From the NCBI RefSeq assembly GCF_034479635.1, contig NZ_CP140153.1, forward strand, positions 2,053,501-2,117,500: a stretch of DNA of 64,000 bases, written 5' to 3'. Both the position numbers and the translations under genes were made by a program. The notes under the pieces were generated by a model. The model was not told the DNA's origin. It ran no database searches and saw nothing but the letters and a program-made list of their open reading frames with translations. This document shows positions 1 to 10,329 of the stretch, piece after piece (position 1 is the stretch's first letter; every line of letters starts with the position of its first letter). Origin of the DNA: Guyparkeria halophila (GTDB lineage Bacteria; Pseudomonadota; Gammaproteobacteria; Halothiobacillales; Halothiobacillaceae).

Positions 1-781
1 GCGGCATGGCGGCGAACTGGCCGTCGAGACGATCGAGCACCCCGCCGTGTCCCGGCAGGATCCGACCGCTGTCCTTGGCGCCCGCCTCGCGCTTGAGACG
101 GGACTCCTCGAGATCGCCACCCACCGAGGCCAGCGCCACCAGCACGCACCACAGGGCTAGCAGCCAGCTCGGCGTGGCGAGGAACAGTGGCAGCACCGCC
201 CCGATCGCGGCCAGTACGGCAACACCGGCCAACCCCCCGAGGACGCCCTCGATCGACTTGCCCGGACTGATCATCGGCGCCAGTTTGCGCCGACCGAAGG
301 CCCGGCCGGCGAAATACGCGAGCGAGTCGGCGACGACGACCACGAGGATGCCGAACACCAGCAACCATTCACCGTCGGGCGCCGCGTGCACCTCGACCAG
401 CGCGAGCCAGAACAGGGGAAGGATAATCAGGCCGACGCCACGACGCAGCCAGAACGGACGGTTGGCCGGACGCTCACGGCGATGGCGTAGCTGCGCGGCG
501 AACAACGCCAGCCACACCGCGGCCACCACCGCCATCAACCAGACCAGTTGCCCGGACGGCCAAAGCGCCTGCCAGCCGATGGCGAGAGCGATAGTCGCCA
601 CCACCCAGGGCCAGATCTGGCAGGGGGCCAGTCCGCAGAGACGGAACCACTCCACCGCCGCCCAGGCGACCACCACCAGGGTCACCCCGGCAAAGACGCG
701 ATCGGGGGCAAGGAGGATGACGGCCAGCGAGACCAGGCCGGCGATCGTCCCCGTCAATAGACGCAACGGCGTACCGGTCAT
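1..781 (-). CDS. cdsA: Phosphatidate cytidylyltransferase, 3' end outside window
   Basis: CdsA is an inner-membrane enzyme that makes CDP-diacylglycerol from phosphatidate and CTP for phospholipid synthesis. The ATG at 779-781 overlaps the uppS stop (ATGA), and 260 residues are visible before the left edge. Several hydrophobic segments precede the family signature near residues 230-257, read as SRLKREAGAKDSG followed by ILPGHGGVLDRLD. The residue after that final D is G where S is usual in the family. The order frr-uppS-cdsA is standard in gammaproteobacteria. The C-terminus is missing only because the window ends. Confidence 0.96.
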   Translation of the reverse strand, partial: MTGTPLRLLTGTIAGLVSLAVILLAPDRVFAGVTLVVVAWAAVEWFRLCGLAPCQIWPWVVATIALAIGWQALWPSGQLVWLMAVVAAVWLALFAAQLRHRRERPANRPFWLRRGVGLIILPLFWLALVEVHAAPDGEWLLVFGILVVVVADSLAYFAGRAFGRRKLAPMISPGKSIEGVLGGLAGVAVLAAIGAVLPLFLATPSWLLALWCVLVALASVGGDLEESRLKREAGAKDSGRILPGHGGVLDRLDGQFAAMP

Positions 782-1551
782 GGGTTTGCCTCGTTGGACT
801 CGACGCGGCCGAAGCGGCGGTTCCGCCCGGCGAACCAGCCCAGGGCCCGATCGAACTCGGCCTCGTCGAACAGCGGCCAGAGCACGTCGGTGAAATACAG
901 CTCGGCGTAGGCGGCCTGCCAGAGCAGGAAATTGCTCAGGCGCCGCTCGCCGCCGGTACGAATGAACAGATCGACAGGCGATTGCCCCGCGGTCGCCAGT
1001 CCGGCCTCGAAGGCCGATCGCAGTGTCTCGGGGTCATCGAGGGGCAGCGAGGATTCGGCGTGACGCTCGGCCAGCTGCCGGGCGGCCTGCAGGATGTCCC
1101 ACTGGCCACCATAACTCACGGCAATCTGGAGCTGGAGACGTTCGTTACCGGCCGTACGCGCCTCGGCGGCCTTCATGAGCGCCTGGACCGAGGCATCCAG
1201 CCGTGACCGTTCGCCGATGAAGCTCAGGCGCACGCCATTCTGGTCGAGTTCGTCGAGCTCCTTCTCGAGCGCGTTGATGAACAGCTTCATCAGCGCGTCG
1301 ACCTCGTCGGCCGGACGTTTCCAGTTTTCGGAGGAGAAGGCGAACAGCGTGAGGAGGGGAACGCCACGGCGCATGGCCGCGCGGATGGTGGCGCGCACCG
1401 CGCGCCGGCCCCGCTGATGACCGACGGTGCGAGGCAGGTGACGCGCACGCGCCCACCGGCCATTGCCATCCATGACGATCGCCACATGGCGTGGCAGACG
1501 GGCCGGATCGATGTCGGCCACCGGCTCGGGATCGTGGCTACGCCCCCGCAC
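778..1551 (-). CDS. uppS: Undecaprenyl diphosphate synthase (cis-prenyltransferase)
   Basis: UppS condenses isopentenyl diphosphate units onto farnesyl diphosphate to make the C55 carrier lipid for peptidoglycan and other envelope polymers. The 257-residue protein has the catalytic loop HVAIVMDGNGRWA (D28), FSSENW at 72-77 and the RTGGE...RLSNFLLWQ block at 198-212. The start is a GTG six bases after the frr stop, with GAGG just upstream. The stop overlaps the cdsA start by four bases, so the two are probably co-translated. Length and motifs match the family. Confidence 0.98.
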   Translation of the reverse strand: MRGRSHDPEPVADIDPARLPRHVAIVMDGNGRWARARHLPRTVGHQRGRRAVRATIRAAMRRGVPLLTLFAFSSENWKRPADEVDALMKLFINALEKELDELDQNGVRLSFIGERSRLDASVQALMKAAEARTAGNERLQLQIAVSYGGQWDILQAARQLAERHAESSLPLDDPETLRSAFEAGLATAGQSPVDLFIRTGGERRLSNFLLWQAAYAELYFTDVLWPLFDEAEFDRALGWFAGRNRRFGRVESNEANP

Positions 1552-1557
1552 GTCGCC

Positions 1558-2115
1558 TCAGACTTCCATCAGCTCTTTTTCTTTATCCGCCACGATCTGG
1601 TCCACCTCGGCGACCCGTTCGTCGGTCACCTTCTGGACGGTGTCCTGACCACGACGTTCCTCGTCCTCGGAAATCTCCTTTTCCTTGAGAAAGCCCTTGA
1701 GGTCGTTGTTGGCGTCCCGACGGATATTGCGGATGGCGATCTTGGCGTTCTCACCCTCGTTGCGCACCACCTTGCCCAGCTCGCGACGACGCTCCTCGGT
1801 GAGCGGCGGCATCGGAATGCGGATCACGGTCCCGGCGCTTGACGGGTTGAGGCCCAGATCGGAGGTCATGATCGCCTTCTCGATCTTGCCCACCATGTCC
1901 TTCTCCCACGGGGTGACCGACAGGGTGCGCGCGTCCTCGGCCGACAGCTTGGCGACCTGGGAAAGCGGCACCTGGCTGCCGTAGTACTCCACGTGGATAT
2001 GGTCGAGCACGCTGACGTGCGCCCGGCCGGTGCGGATCTTGGAAAGCTCGCTCTTGAGCGCCTCGATACTCTTGTTCATGCGCGAGCGGGCGTCTTTGAC
2101 GATATCGTCAATCAT
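1558..2115 (-). CDS. frr: Ribosome recycling factor
   Basis: RRF works with EF-G to split the post-termination ribosome. The protein has the family's usual 185 residues, with the conserved N-terminal helix ([19 protein letters not shown]) and the C-terminal helices [19 protein letters not shown] and [12 protein letters not shown]. Its ATG lies inside the pyrH coding end (8-base overlap), which implies translational coupling to pyrH. The pyrH-frr-uppS order is conserved across gammaproteobacteria. Confidence 0.98.
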   Translation of the reverse strand: MIDDIVKDARSRMNKSIEALKSELSKIRTGRAHVSVLDHIHVEYYGSQVPLSQVAKLSAEDARTLSVTPWEKDMVGKIEKAIMTSDLGLNPSSAGTVIRIPMPPLTEERRRELGKVVRNEGENAKIAIRNIRRDANNDLKGFLKEKEISEDEERRGQDTVQKVTDERVAEVDQIVADKEKELMEV

Positions 2116-2851
2116 TCTTCTCGTTCTCCGCTGTCACCAGGGTTCCCACGGACTCGCCGGCCACGGCGCGCACCAGGTTCCCCGGCTCATTGATGTCAAC
2201 CACCATCAGCGGCATCTGCTGATCGCGACACATCACGATCGCGGTAGCGTCCATGACGCCCAGCCGCTGGTCGAGCACGGCATTGTACGTCAAATGATCG
2301 TAGCGTTCTGCACTCGCATCCAGGGTCGGATCGGCACTGTAGACACCGTCCACCTTGGTCGCCTTGATCATCAGGTCCGCCTTGAGCTCGACCGCGCGCA
2401 GGCTCGCGCCGGAGTCGGTGGTGAAGAACGGATTGCCGGTCCCGCCGACCAGCACGACCACCCGCCCCTTCTCCAGGTGGCGCATGGCGCGACGACGGAT
2501 GTAGTCCTCGCACACCGCATGGATGGACACCGCCGACATGACCCGCACCTTGAGATCCCGCCGCTCGAGTACGTCCTGCATGGCCAGCCCGTTCATCACG
2601 GTGGCCAGCATGCCCATCTGGTCGCCGGTCACCCGATCCATGCCCGCGCCGGCCAGGCCCTCGCCGCGGAAGATATTGCCACCACCGACGACCACGGCCA
2701 CCTCGATACCCTGGTCCATGAGGGCCTGGATGTCGTCACCGAGGCGATTGATCACGGCCGGGTCGATCCCGAATGACTGATCACCCATCAGCGCCTCGCC
2801 ACTGAGTTTGAGCAGAACACGTCGATAACGGGGAGAGCCGGCAGCTTGCAT
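2108..2851 (-). CDS. pyrH: Uridylate kinase (hexameric UMP kinase)
   Basis: PyrH phosphorylates UMP to UDP; in the family it is activated by GTP and inhibited by UTP. The protein (247 residues from this start) shows the amino-acid-kinase pattern: [36 protein letters not shown] and [14 protein letters not shown] frame 14 codons longer is open upstream, but the internal ATG at 2849-2851 has an AGGTG Shine-Dalgarno about six bases away and gives the usual length, so I chose it. A terminator separates it from tsf, so pyrH-frr-uppS-cdsA should have their own promoter in 2852-2999; I could not pick one out. Confidence 0.97.
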   Translation of the reverse strand: MQAAGSPRYRRVLLKLSGEALMGDQSFGIDPAVINRLGDDIQALMDQGIEVAVVVGGGNIFRGEGLAGAGMDRVTGDQMGMLATVMNGLAMQDVLERRDLKVRVMSAVSIHAVCEDYIRRRAMRHLEKGRVVVLVGGTGNPFFTTDSGASLRAVELKADLMIKATKVDGVYSADPTLDASAERYDHLTYNAVLDQRLGVMDATAIVMCRDQQMPLMVVDINEPGNLVRAVAGESVGTLVTAENEKND

Positions 2852-2999
2852 ATCGTTCACCTGTGGGCTGTGAGCTTGCGTGGGACGGACCACTCGCGTC
2901 GGGGCGCGGCGGCGTCGGACATTCCTGCATAAACCCCGTCGGGTGGCGCCGGCTCGCGTGGAACCGGGTGGCGAGGCTTAGGCGGAAATTCCGCGATTC

Positions 3000-3028
3000 A
3001 AAAAAAAGCCGGGGCATGCCCGGCTTTT
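3000..3028 (-). terminator. Rho-independent terminator after tsf
   Basis: On the minus strand the stem GCCGGGC...GCCCGGC-type inverted repeat (3008-3024) is followed by seven T residues. It lies 12 bases past the tsf stop and should end the rpsB-tsf transcript. The A-run on the other side of the stem could let it work in both directions. Confidence 0.85.
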
Positions 3029-3039
3029 CGGCAAGGGGA

Positions 3040-3915
3040 TCAGCCCCCTTTGACCTGCGCCATCACTTCGGCGGCGAAGTCGCCTTCCTCTTTCTCGATG
3101 CCTTCGCCGACCTCCATGCGCTCGAAGCGAACCACCTTGGCGCCCTCATTCTTGAGGAGCTGGCCGACGGTCTGGTCGGGATCCTTGACGAACGGCTGGC
3201 CGACCAGGGTGATCTCGGCGAGGAACTTGCGGATACGGCCGCCAATCATCTTCTCGACGATCTCCGGCGGCTTGCCGGACTCGGCAGCCTGGGCACGGAA
3301 GATCTCGCGCTCCTTCTCGACGGTGGCCTCGTCGACCTGCGACTCGTCGACGCAGCTCGGCTTGGTCGCGGCCACGTGCATGGCCAGATCGCGCGCCAGC
3401 TGTTCGCTGCCACCCTCGAGCTCGACCAGCACGCCGATGCGCTCGCCGTGACGGTAGGCGCCGATCACGCCGCTGGTTGCCATGCGCACGAAACGACGCA
3501 TCTGGATGTTCTCGCCCAGCTTGGCGACCAATGCCTTGCGGCGATCGTCGGCCTTTTCACCGTCGACGTCCAACGCGCTGACCGCGTCCATGTCGGCCGG
3601 ATCATCGGCCAGGATCTTCTCGGCGACGTTCTGTGCAAAACCGGCGAAGTCGTCACCCTTGGAGACGAAATCGGTCTCGGAGTTGATCTCGACCATCGCG
3701 GCGCTCTTGCGGTCGTCGCTGATCGCGATGGTGACCTGACCTTCGGCGGCAACGCGGCCAGCCTTCTTGTCGGCCTTGGCCAGACCGCTCTTGCGCATCT
3801 GCTCGATCGCGGCCTCGATGTCGCCGTCGGTCTCGACCAGTGCCTTCTTGCACTCCATCATGCCCGAGCCGGTGCGCTCGCGGAGCTCTTTGACCAGAGA
3901 GGCGGTAATTGCCAT
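3040..3915 (-). CDS. tsf: Translation elongation factor Ts
   Basis: EF-Ts exchanges GDP for GTP on EF-Tu. The 291-residue protein begins with the conserved UBA-like domain ([19 protein letters not shown]) and carries the TDFV motif ([12 protein letters not shown]) that contacts EF-Tu, followed by the core and dimerisation parts. Length is normal for the family. It lies 111 bases after rpsB with an attenuator-like hairpin in between, as in other gammaproteobacteria. A GGGAG lies about ten bases before the ATG, slightly farther than ideal. Confidence 0.98.
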   Translation of the reverse strand: MAITASLVKELRERTGSGMMECKKALVETDGDIEAAIEQMRKSGLAKADKKAGRVAAEGQVTIAISDDRKSAAMVEINSETDFVSKGDDFAGFAQNVAEKILADDPADMDAVSALDVDGEKADDRRKALVAKLGENIQMRRFVRMATSGVIGAYRHGERIGVLVELEGGSEQLARDLAMHVAATKPSCVDESQVDEATVEKEREIFRAQAAESGKPPEIVEKMIGGRIRKFLAEITLVGQPFVKDPDQTVGQLLKNEGAKVVRFERMEVGEGIEKEEGDFAAEVMAQVKGG

Positions 3916-3944
3916 GAGCTGTCTTCTCCCGAATCTGTCTTGTA

Positions 3945-3974
3945 CAAAAACAACGGGTCAGGCGACCCGTTGTT
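3945..3974 (-). terminator. Attenuator-like hairpin between rpsB and tsf
   Basis: A perfect 11-bp inverted repeat, AACAACGGGTC / GACCCGTTGTT, with a 4-base loop is followed on the minus strand by a T-rich stretch. It lies between the rpsB stop (4027) and the tsf start (3915). An intergenic attenuator lowering tsf relative to rpsB is known in E. coli; that role here is inferred from position and structure. Confidence 0.75.
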
Positions 3975-4026
3975 CAGAAAATCTGCGGCAGGGCGACCGA
4001 AACGGCCGCCCCACTACGAGCGGCGA

Positions 4027-4767
4027 TTACTTGGCCGCTTCTTCCTCGTCAGCCACCTCGACGAAGTCCGACTCGCTGACACTGGTCGCGCCCTTGGCGT
4101 CCAGCACGGCATCGGCCACGGCGGTGGTGTACAGCTGGATGGCGCGGATGGCGTCATCGTTACCCGGGATGACGTAGTCGACGCCCTGGGCGCTGTTGTT
4201 GGTATCGACCACGGCGACCACCGGAATGCCGAGCTTCTTGGCTTCCTTGATGGCGATGTCTTCGTGACCGACGTCGATGACAAACAGGGCGTCCGGGAGG
4301 CGCTCCATGTCCTGGATACCGCCGATCGAGCGCTCGAGCTTGGCGCGCTCACGGGTGGTCTCGAGGGCTTCCTTCTTGACGAGCTTCGCCAGGCTGCCGT
4401 CTTCTTCCATCTGCTTGAGCGCCTTGAGGCGGCGGATGGAAGCACGCACGGTGCGGAAGTTGGTCATCATGCCGCCGAGCCAACGGTGGTTGACGTACGG
4501 CATGCCGCAGCGCTTGGCTTCCTGCTCGACCAGATCGCGGGCCGAACGCTTGGTGCCGACGAACATGATCTTGCCGCCGTTACCTGCCAGCTTGCCGACA
4601 TAGTTCAAGGCATCCTCGAACATCGGCAGCGTCTTTTCCAGGTTGACGATGTGGATCCGGTTGCGCTGACCGAAGATGTAGGGCGCCATGCCCGGGTTCC
4701 AGTATCGAGTTTGGTGACCGAAGTGGACACCGGCCTCGATCATCTGACGCATCGTGATTTTAGCCAT
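4027..4767 (-). CDS. rpsB: 30S ribosomal protein S2
   Basis: S2 is a structural protein of the small subunit, and in enterobacteria it represses its own operon. The 246-residue protein begins [20 protein letters not shown], typical of S2, and contains [34 protein letters not shown] and the acidic C-terminal tail. It is followed by tsf in one transcription unit. The ATG at 4765-4767 is the only sensible start. About 140 bases of untranslated leader separate it from a strong predicted promoter; that leader is where S2 autoregulation would act if conserved. Confidence 0.98.
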   Translation of the reverse strand: MAKITMRQMIEAGVHFGHQTRYWNPGMAPYIFGQRNRIHIVNLEKTLPMFEDALNYVGKLAGNGGKIMFVGTKRSARDLVEQEAKRCGMPYVNHRWLGGMMTNFRTVRASIRRLKALKQMEEDGSLAKLVKKEALETTRERAKLERSIGGIQDMERLPDALFVIDVGHEDIAIKEAKKLGIPVVAVVDTNNSAQGVDYVIPGNDDAIRAIQLYTTAVADAVLDAKGATSVSESDFVEVADEEEAAK

Positions 4768-4913
4768 TGGTAACTACCTGATTATGTTGGGTTAGGCCTC
4801 CGCCACATCTGACAGCGCAACCCCGGCCGAACCGTTGGGCACCCCGCGCTGCCATCTTGATGGGCGTGTGGAATTTCCGGGACAACGTGAGCAAGTCACG
4901 GCCCGGCGCGCGG

Positions 4914-4942
4914 ATTATACGGGAGAACGCCCCAATACGGAA
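4914..4942 (-). promoter_or_regulatory. rpsB promoter with GC-rich discriminator
   Basis: The minus strand holds a perfect -10 TATAAT (4914-4919), with a weak -35 TTCCGT 17 bases upstream. Immediately after the -10 comes CCGCGCGCC, a GC-rich discriminator of the kind found at growth-rate and stringently controlled ribosomal promoters. Regulation by ppGpp/DksA is an inference from this feature. Confidence 0.65.
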
Positions 4943-5002
4943 CCGCCGAAGTCACCCTCGGCAACCGGCGCGCGAACCGGACGCCTCGACAGGGACGATC
5001 GG

Positions 5003-6334
5003 TCAGGCTGCCGCGTGGCGGCGCACGACCTCGGCCAGCCCCTCGGCGACCTCGCGCACCTGGTCTCGGGACTCCCCCTCGACCATCACGCGGATCAAGG
5101 GCTCGGTTCCGGACGGGCGCAGCAACACGCGTCCCCGCCCGGCCAGCTCACGCTCGGCCGCCGCCACGGCGTCGACGACCACCGGGTCCTCCAGCGAGAC
5201 GGGTCGCTCGATGCGCACGTTGACCAGCGTCTGCGGCAATACGGTCATCGGCTCGAGCAGTTCGGTCAACGAACGCTCACGGCGCGCCATCTCCGCCAGC
5301 ACTTGCAGCGCGGCGACGATGCCATCGCCCGTCGTGTGGCGATCCAGGCACAGCAAATGCCCCGACGACTCGCCACCCAGCAGCCACTGTTCGCGCCGGA
5401 GCGCCTCGTGGACATAGCGATCGCCCACCTTGGCACGCAGAAACGGTCGCTCCAGCGCCTCGATCGCCTGTTCGAGGCCCAGGTTGCTCATCAGGGTGCC
5501 GACCACCCCGCCGGCATAGCCTTGCTCGATCCGGCCGGCCGCGATCACGTACAGCAGCTCGTCGCCATCGCGGATCATGCCGTCGGCATCCACCATCACC
5601 ACCCGGTCGCCATCGCCGTCGAAGGCGATACCGAGGTCCGCGCCCGACTCCCGCACGGCAGCCTGCAACGCGTCGGGATGGGTCGAACCGCACCCTTCGT
5701 TGATGTTGAAGCCATCGGGTGCCGCCCCCATCACCTCGACCTCCGCGCCCAGCTCGGTAAACACGCGCGGGGCAACCTGGTAGGTGGCGCCGTGCGCGCA
5801 GTCGACCACGATGCGCAGACCGGCGAGGCTCATGCCGATCGGCACGGTGCTCTTGCAAAACTCGATATAGCGACCGGCCGCGTCGCTGATGCGTTCGGCC
5901 TTGCCCAAATGGCGGTTGTCGATCACCTCGAGGTCCTGATCGAGCATGGCCTGGATTTCGTCTTCGACGGTGTCCGGCAGCTTCTCCCCATGCGCGGAGA
6001 AGAACTTCACGCCGTTGTCGTCGAATGGGTTGTGGGAGGCACTGATCACCACACCGGCGGAGGCACGCAAGGTGCGCGTCAGGTAGGCGATGGCCGGCGT
6101 CGGCATCGGGCCAAGCAGGCGCACGTCCACACCCGCCGCCGAAAAACCGGACTCCAGGGCCGATTCGAACATGTAACCCGACACACGGGTGTCCTTGCCG
6201 ATCAGCACCCGGCGCCGGCCGTGATCACCCAGCACCTTGCCGGCGGCCCAGCCCAGCTTGAGCACGAACTCCGGGGTCATGGGGTATCGCCCCACCGCAC
6301 CCCGCACACCATCGGTTCCAAACACCCTGCTCAC
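5003..6334 (-). CDS. glmM: Phosphoglucosamine mutase
   Basis: GlmM converts glucosamine-6-phosphate to glucosamine-1-phosphate, on the route to UDP-GlcNAc for peptidoglycan and LPS. The start is a GTG at 6332-6334 with AAGGGGA about eight bases upstream; the longer open frame has no family similarity. The 443-residue product has the catalytic serine loop [11 protein letters not shown] (S100), metal-binding DGDGDR (239-244), sugar-binding GESSGH (321-326) and phosphate-binding RPSGTEP (406-412). It is separated from folP by a cytochrome gene, unlike the folP-glmM pair of E. coli, and secG does not follow it here. Confidence 0.98.
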   Translation of the reverse strand: MSRVFGTDGVRGAVGRYPMTPEFVLKLGWAAGKVLGDHGRRRVLIGKDTRVSGYMFESALESGFSAAGVDVRLLGPMPTPAIAYLTRTLRASAGVVISASHNPFDDNGVKFFSAHGEKLPDTVEDEIQAMLDQDLEVIDNRHLGKAERISDAAGRYIEFCKSTVPIGMSLAGLRIVVDCAHGATYQVAPRVFTELGAEVEVMGAAPDGFNINEGCGSTHPDALQAAVRESGADLGIAFDGDGDRVVMVDADGMIRDGDELLYVIAAGRIEQGYAGGVVGTLMSNLGLEQAIEALERPFLRAKVGDRYVHEALRREQWLLGGESSGHLLCLDRHTTGDGIVAALQVLAEMARRERSLTELLEPMTVLPQTLVNVRIERPVSLEDPVVVDAVAAAERELAGRGRVLLRPSGTEPLIRVMVEGESRDQVREVAEGLAEVVRRHAAA

Positions 6335-6406
6335 AGCCGTTTCCCCTTGACTATTGATTCTCGAACGCTCGCCGAGGCCCAACCCACCCCGAATACCGAA
6401 CGCAAA

Positions 6407-6430
6407 GACGCCGGCATGATAGCCGGCGTC
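6407..6430 (-). terminator. Hairpin after the cytochrome c4 gene
   Basis: A perfect 9-bp inverted repeat, GACGCCGGC / GCCGGCGTC with a 6-base loop, lies between the cytochrome stop and the glmM start. On the minus strand it is followed only by TTTG, so termination may be partial. A weaker 8-bp repeat (CCACTCAA / TTGAGTGG) sits just before it at 6447-6475. Confidence 0.5.
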
Positions 6431-6485
6431 CACACTGCGTCCACCCCCACTCAACCGAATTGGACGATTGAGTGGCGGCGACGAA

Positions 6486-7181
6486 TCACTCCTGCTCGAC
6501 GACCTCGTCCTTGCCGATGGTGGCCACATAGGCGGCGAGGTTGTTGATGTCCGCGTCGGACAGGTGAGTGGCCTGCGGAATCATGGCGTAGGAGTACTGG
6601 CCCATTTCGGTGCCCTTGCGGTACACCTTCAGCAGGGAGGCGACCTGGGAAGCGGGCAGGCCCTTGAGCTTCGGCGCGTTCATCAGGTGACCACCCTCGC
6701 CCTGCTCGCCGTGGCAGATGGCGCAGGAGGAGTACAGCGCCTGACCGCGCTCGACGTCGGCCTTGGCGATTGCGCCGCTCTCGGCAGCCGGCTCGGCGGC
6801 GGCCTGATCACCGCCCTCACCACCAGCGGAACCACCGAACTCGTCGGCGATGTAGGCAGCCAGATCGTCGATGTCTTCATCGGACAGGTTCGAGGCGTTC
6901 GGCGCCATGGTGCCGTAACGATCGCCCAGGCCGACGCTCTTGAGGTAATCCTGGTCACCGTCGCGGTAGGCGGCCAGCTTCTTGGCAGTGCCTTCCTGGT
7001 CCAGGCCGGTCAGCTTCGGGAACGCCCCGCCCTGACCGCCGCCATCGGCGCCGTGGCAGGCTGCACAGGAGGCATATTTTTCCTTGCCCGCGGCGACGTC
7101 GCCGACGGCATGAGCCAGCATCGGGGCCGCGAGGGCACCACTGGCGGCAAGAGCAATGAGTGAACGACGCATCTGTTTCAT
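6486..7181 (-). CDS. Diheme cytochrome c4, periplasmic
   Basis: Two cytochrome c domains of about 90 residues each carry heme-attachment motifs CAACH (39-43) and CAICH (153-157), with likely axial methionines at M92 (GTMAPNA) and M200 (YAMIP). A signal peptide ends at AHA (residue 25). This layout is typical of cytochrome c4, which passes electrons from the bc1 complex to terminal oxidases. The chosen ATG has GAGAG upstream; the longer open frame would spoil the signal peptide. The two domains are joined by an Ala/Gly/Glu-rich linker at about 116-142. Its position between folP and glmM is unusual. Confidence 0.93.
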   Translation of the reverse strand: MKQMRRSLIALAASGALAAPMLAHAVGDVAAGKEKYASCAACHGADGGGQGGAFPKLTGLDQEGTAKKLAAYRDGDQDYLKSVGLGDRYGTMAPNASNLSDEDIDDLAAYIADEFGGSAGGEGGDQAAAEPAAESGAIAKADVERGQALYSSCAICHGEQGEGGHLMNAPKLKGLPASQVASLLKVYRKGTEMGQYSYAMIPQATHLSDADINNLAAYVATIGKDEVVEQE

Positions 7182-7396
7182 GATTTTTCTCTCAACTGTT
7201 GCACCCCGCGACACCCGCCGGGCAAAAAACACCACGATGCCAGTGACATCGGAAAACGGTGAACCGGCGGATTGGCGGTGATTTCAAGTCAACCAAATTA
7301 ACCCCGCCGGGCAAAATATCAGAAAACCCTAATTCGTTCCAAGGCAAACGCTTTTATGGCGGGAAAGCCGTATTTGTATACATGCCGCGGTCCGGC

Positions 7397-8227
7397 TCAT
7401 GCAGCGCAGACGGCCTCCCAAACCGCCAGTGCGTCACGTGTGGCTTCGACATCGTGCACGCGCAGCACGGCAGCACCACGTTCGGCCGCCAACAGGGCGG
7501 CCGCCGCACTGCCTACGGCACGGCGCTCGAGCGACTGCCCGGTGGCCTCGCCGATCATGCGCTTGCGCGACATGCCGACCAGGATGGGCGCGTCCAGGCG
7601 CGCGAGTTCATCGAGGCGACGCAACAGGGCGAAGTTCTGCGCATGGGTCTTGGCAAATCCGAACCCCGGGTCCACCAGGATGCGCTCGGCAGGGATGCCC
7701 GCCGAACGCAGGCACTCCACCCGCTCGGCGAGATAGTCGATCACCTCGGTCACCACGTCGGCGTAACCCGTGCGCGTCGTCATGTCATCGGGTTCGCCGC
7801 GCATGTGCATCACGCAGACCGACGCGCCACTCGCTGCCGCCGCCTCGACGGCGCCCGGGCGGGTCAGCGCGCGAACGTCATTGATCAGGCAGGCACCCGC
7901 CTCGACCGCTCGCGTCATGACCACCGGTGAACTCGTGTCCACCGACAGCGGGCAATCGAAACGCATAGCCAACGCCTCGATCACCGGGATGACACGCGCC
8001 AGCTCTTCCGCCTCGGCAACGGGGGTGGCCCCGGGGCGCGTCGACTCGCCGCCAACGTCAATCAGGTCGGCGCCGGCCTCGATCATCTCCTGCGCGGCCG
8101 CCACCGCCCGGTCGACGCTGTCGAAGCGCCCCCCGTCGGAAAACGAATCCGGCGTAGCATTGAGGATGCCCATGATCAACGGGCGCGCCGACTGGCGCCA
8201 GTCCGGGCAGGCACACGGGGCGGTCAT
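7397..8227 (-). CDS. folP: Dihydropteroate synthase
   Basis: FolP joins p-aminobenzoate to 6-hydroxymethyl-dihydropterin diphosphate in folate synthesis and is the sulfonamide target. The 276-residue TIM barrel has [13 protein letters not shown] (21-33), [11 protein letters not shown] (57-67), DPGFGFAKT and a C-terminal GMSRKR...RVHD. The ATG overlaps the ftsH stop (ATGA), matching the ftsH-folP coupling seen in other gammaproteobacteria. The 215 bases after its stop, before the cytochrome start, show no further gene. Confidence 0.97.
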   Translation of the reverse strand: MTAPCACPDWRQSARPLIMGILNATPDSFSDGGRFDSVDRAVAAAQEMIEAGADLIDVGGESTRPGATPVAEAEELARVIPVIEALAMRFDCPLSVDTSSPVVMTRAVEAGACLINDVRALTRPGAVEAAAASGASVCVMHMRGEPDDMTTRTGYADVVTEVIDYLAERVECLRSAGIPAERILVDPGFGFAKTHAQNFALLRRLDELARLDAPILVGMSRKRMIGEATGQSLERRAVGSAAAALLAAERGAAVLRVHDVEATRDALAVWEAVCAA

Positions 8228-10236
8228 CCGCCGCGCGGGCCACCCAGCGGGTCACCACTGGGGGTGCGATTGCCGTCATCGGATTCGGATCGACCGTCAT
8301 CATCCGATCCGCCGTCGTCACGAGTGGGCTCGTCGTCCTCGACCTCGTCGTCGGTGGTATCGATGTGCGCACCGGAACTCGGCGGCTCACCACCCGTGCC
8401 GGAGCCACGCTCGCCCCAGTCCTCGGGCTCGCGCACCGGGCGGCGCTCCATCAGGTCGTCGATCTGCTTGGCGTCGATGGTTTCGTACTTCATCAACGCT
8501 TCGGACATCGCGTGCAGGATATCCATGTTCTCGACCAGGATCTGACGGCAGCGCTGGTAGTTGCGGTCGATGACGTCCTTGATCTCGACGTCGATGACTT
8601 CCTTGGTCTCGTCGGAGAAGTGACCACCCGAGGCCTGGCGCCCCATGAAGGGGTCGCCGTCGTCCTCGGAGTAGTAGAGCGTGCCGAGCTTCTCGGACAT
8701 GCCCCACTTGGTGACCATGTTGCGCGCCAGCTCGGTGGCCCGCTCGATGTCATTCGAGGCCCCGGTGGTCACCGCCTCGTCACCGAAGATCAGCTCCTCG
8801 GCGATCCGCCCACCGAACAGGCTGGAGATGTTCGAGTCGAGCTTGCGCTTGGAATAGCTGTAGCGATCGGCATCCGGCAGGAACATGGTGATACCCAGCG
8901 CCCGGCCGCGCGGAATGATCGAGACCTTGTAGACCGGATCATGCTCCGGCACCAGTCGGCCGACGATCGCGTGGCCCGCCTCGTGGTAGGCGGTGAGCTT
9001 CTTCTCGTCCTCGCTCATCACCATGGACTTCCTTTCGGCGCCCATGATGATCTTGTCCTTGGCGCGCTCGAGATCGGCCATGGTCACGTCCGGCTTGTTG
9101 GCCCGGGCGGCGAACAACGCGGCCTCGTTGACCAGGTTGGCCAGGTCCGCGCCGGAGAAGCCCGGGGTGCCGCGGGCGATCAGTGACGGCTCGACGTCCT
9201 TCGCCGCCGGCACCTTGCGCAGGTGGACGTTGAGGATCTGCTCGCGACCGCGCACGTCCGGCAGACCGACCACGACCTGGCGATCGAAACGGCCCGGGCG
9301 CAGCAGCGCCTTGTCGAGCACGTCGGCGCGGTTGGTCGCCGCGACCACGATCACGCCCTCGTTGCCCTCGAAGCCGTCCATCTCGACCAGCAGCTGGTTG
9401 AGGGTCTGCTCGCGCTCGTCGTGGCCGCCGCCCATGCCCGAGCCGCGATGACGACCGACCGCGTCGATCTCGTCGATAAAGATGATGCAGGGGGCGTGCT
9501 TCTTGGCCTGCTCGAACATGTCACGGACACGCGAGGCGCCCACGCCGACGAACATCTCGACGAAGTCCGAACCCGAGATGGAGAAGAACGGCACCTTGGC
9601 CTCGCCGGCGACCGCCTTGGCCAAGAGCGTCTTGCCGGTACCCGGCGGACCGACCATCAGCACGCCGCGCGGGATGTTGCCGCCGAGACGCTGGAACTTG
9701 CCCGGGTCCTTGAGGAAGTCGACCAGCTCGACCACCTCTTCCTTGGCCTCGTCGGCACCGGCGACGTCGCTGAACGTGACCTTGACCTGGTCCTCGCTCA
9801 TCAGCTTGGCCTTGGACTTGCCGAAGCTCATGGCGCCGCGGCCACCGCCGCCCTGCATCTGGCGCATGAAGAAGATCCAGATGGCGATCAGCAGGATGAA
9901 CGGGAACCACTGGATGAAGATCGTCATCAGCAGCGACGGCTTCTCCGGCGGCTTGGCGTTGATCGCCACGTTGTTGTTCAGCAGATCACCGATCAGGGCA
10001 CGGTTGTCCGTCTCCGGGCTGTAGGTCTCGAAACGCGTGCCCGTGCCGGTGGTGCCCTTGATGGTCTGGCCTTCGATGGTGACCGAGTCGACGCGCCCGC
10101 TCTTCACGTCCTGAATGAACTGCGAGTACGGCACCGCACTCGTGGTGGTTGCGCGTTGATCGAAGCTGTTGAACACCGTCATCAGCACGATCGCGATTAC
10201 CACCCAGATCAGGATGTTCTTGGTCAAATCGTTCAA
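8224..10236 (-). CDS. ftsH: ATP-dependent zinc metalloprotease FtsH
   Basis: FtsH is a membrane-anchored AAA+ protease that removes unassembled membrane proteins and regulators such as LpxC and sigma-32 in relatives. The 670-residue protein has an N-terminal membrane segment (about 5-24), a periplasmic domain, a second membrane segment (about 102-124), Walker A GPPGTGKT (196-203), Walker B IIFIDEID, and the zinc site HEAGH (418-422). The last 60 or so residues form a long acidic, low-complexity tail. It lies 93 bases after rlmE, as in E. coli. Confidence 0.98.
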   Translation of the reverse strand: MNDLTKNILIWVVIAIVLMTVFNSFDQRATTTSAVPYSQFIQDVKSGRVDSVTIEGQTIKGTTGTGTRFETYSPETDNRALIGDLLNNNVAINAKPPEKPSLLMTIFIQWFPFILLIAIWIFFMRQMQGGGGRGAMSFGKSKAKLMSEDQVKVTFSDVAGADEAKEEVVELVDFLKDPGKFQRLGGNIPRGVLMVGPPGTGKTLLAKAVAGEAKVPFFSISGSDFVEMFVGVGASRVRDMFEQAKKHAPCIIFIDEIDAVGRHRGSGMGGGHDEREQTLNQLLVEMDGFEGNEGVIVVAATNRADVLDKALLRPGRFDRQVVVGLPDVRGREQILNVHLRKVPAAKDVEPSLIARGTPGFSGADLANLVNEAALFAARANKPDVTMADLERAKDKIIMGAERKSMVMSEDEKKLTAYHEAGHAIVGRLVPEHDPVYKVSIIPRGRALGITMFLPDADRYSYSKRKLDSNISSLFGGRIAEELIFGDEAVTTGASNDIERATELARNMVTKWGMSEKLGTLYYSEDDGDPFMGRQASGGHFSDETKEVIDVEIKDVIDRNYQRCRQILVENMDILHAMSEALMKYETIDAKQIDDLMERRPVREPEDWGERGSGTGGEPPSSGAHIDTTDDEVEDDEPTRDDGGSDDDGRSESDDGNRTPSGDPLGGPRGG

Positions 10237-10329
10237 CGCAACACCTCTGCGTACAGCCGCAAACAGGCGGACATCCCCGATGCCCGCCTGCCCTGGCGAA
10301 TCAATGAATCGAATATTGTTCGGACAACC

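Noticed and set aside
2863-4773. A 636-codon plus-strand frame opposite tsf and rpsB
   Set aside because: It runs through two conserved ribosomal/translation genes and two terminators on the other strand; composition is that of an antisense shadow.
7182-7396. A clear sigma-70 promoter for cytochrome c4
   Set aside because: TTGACT occurs in the gap, but no acceptable -10 lies 16-18 bases downstream; other pairs have bad spacing.
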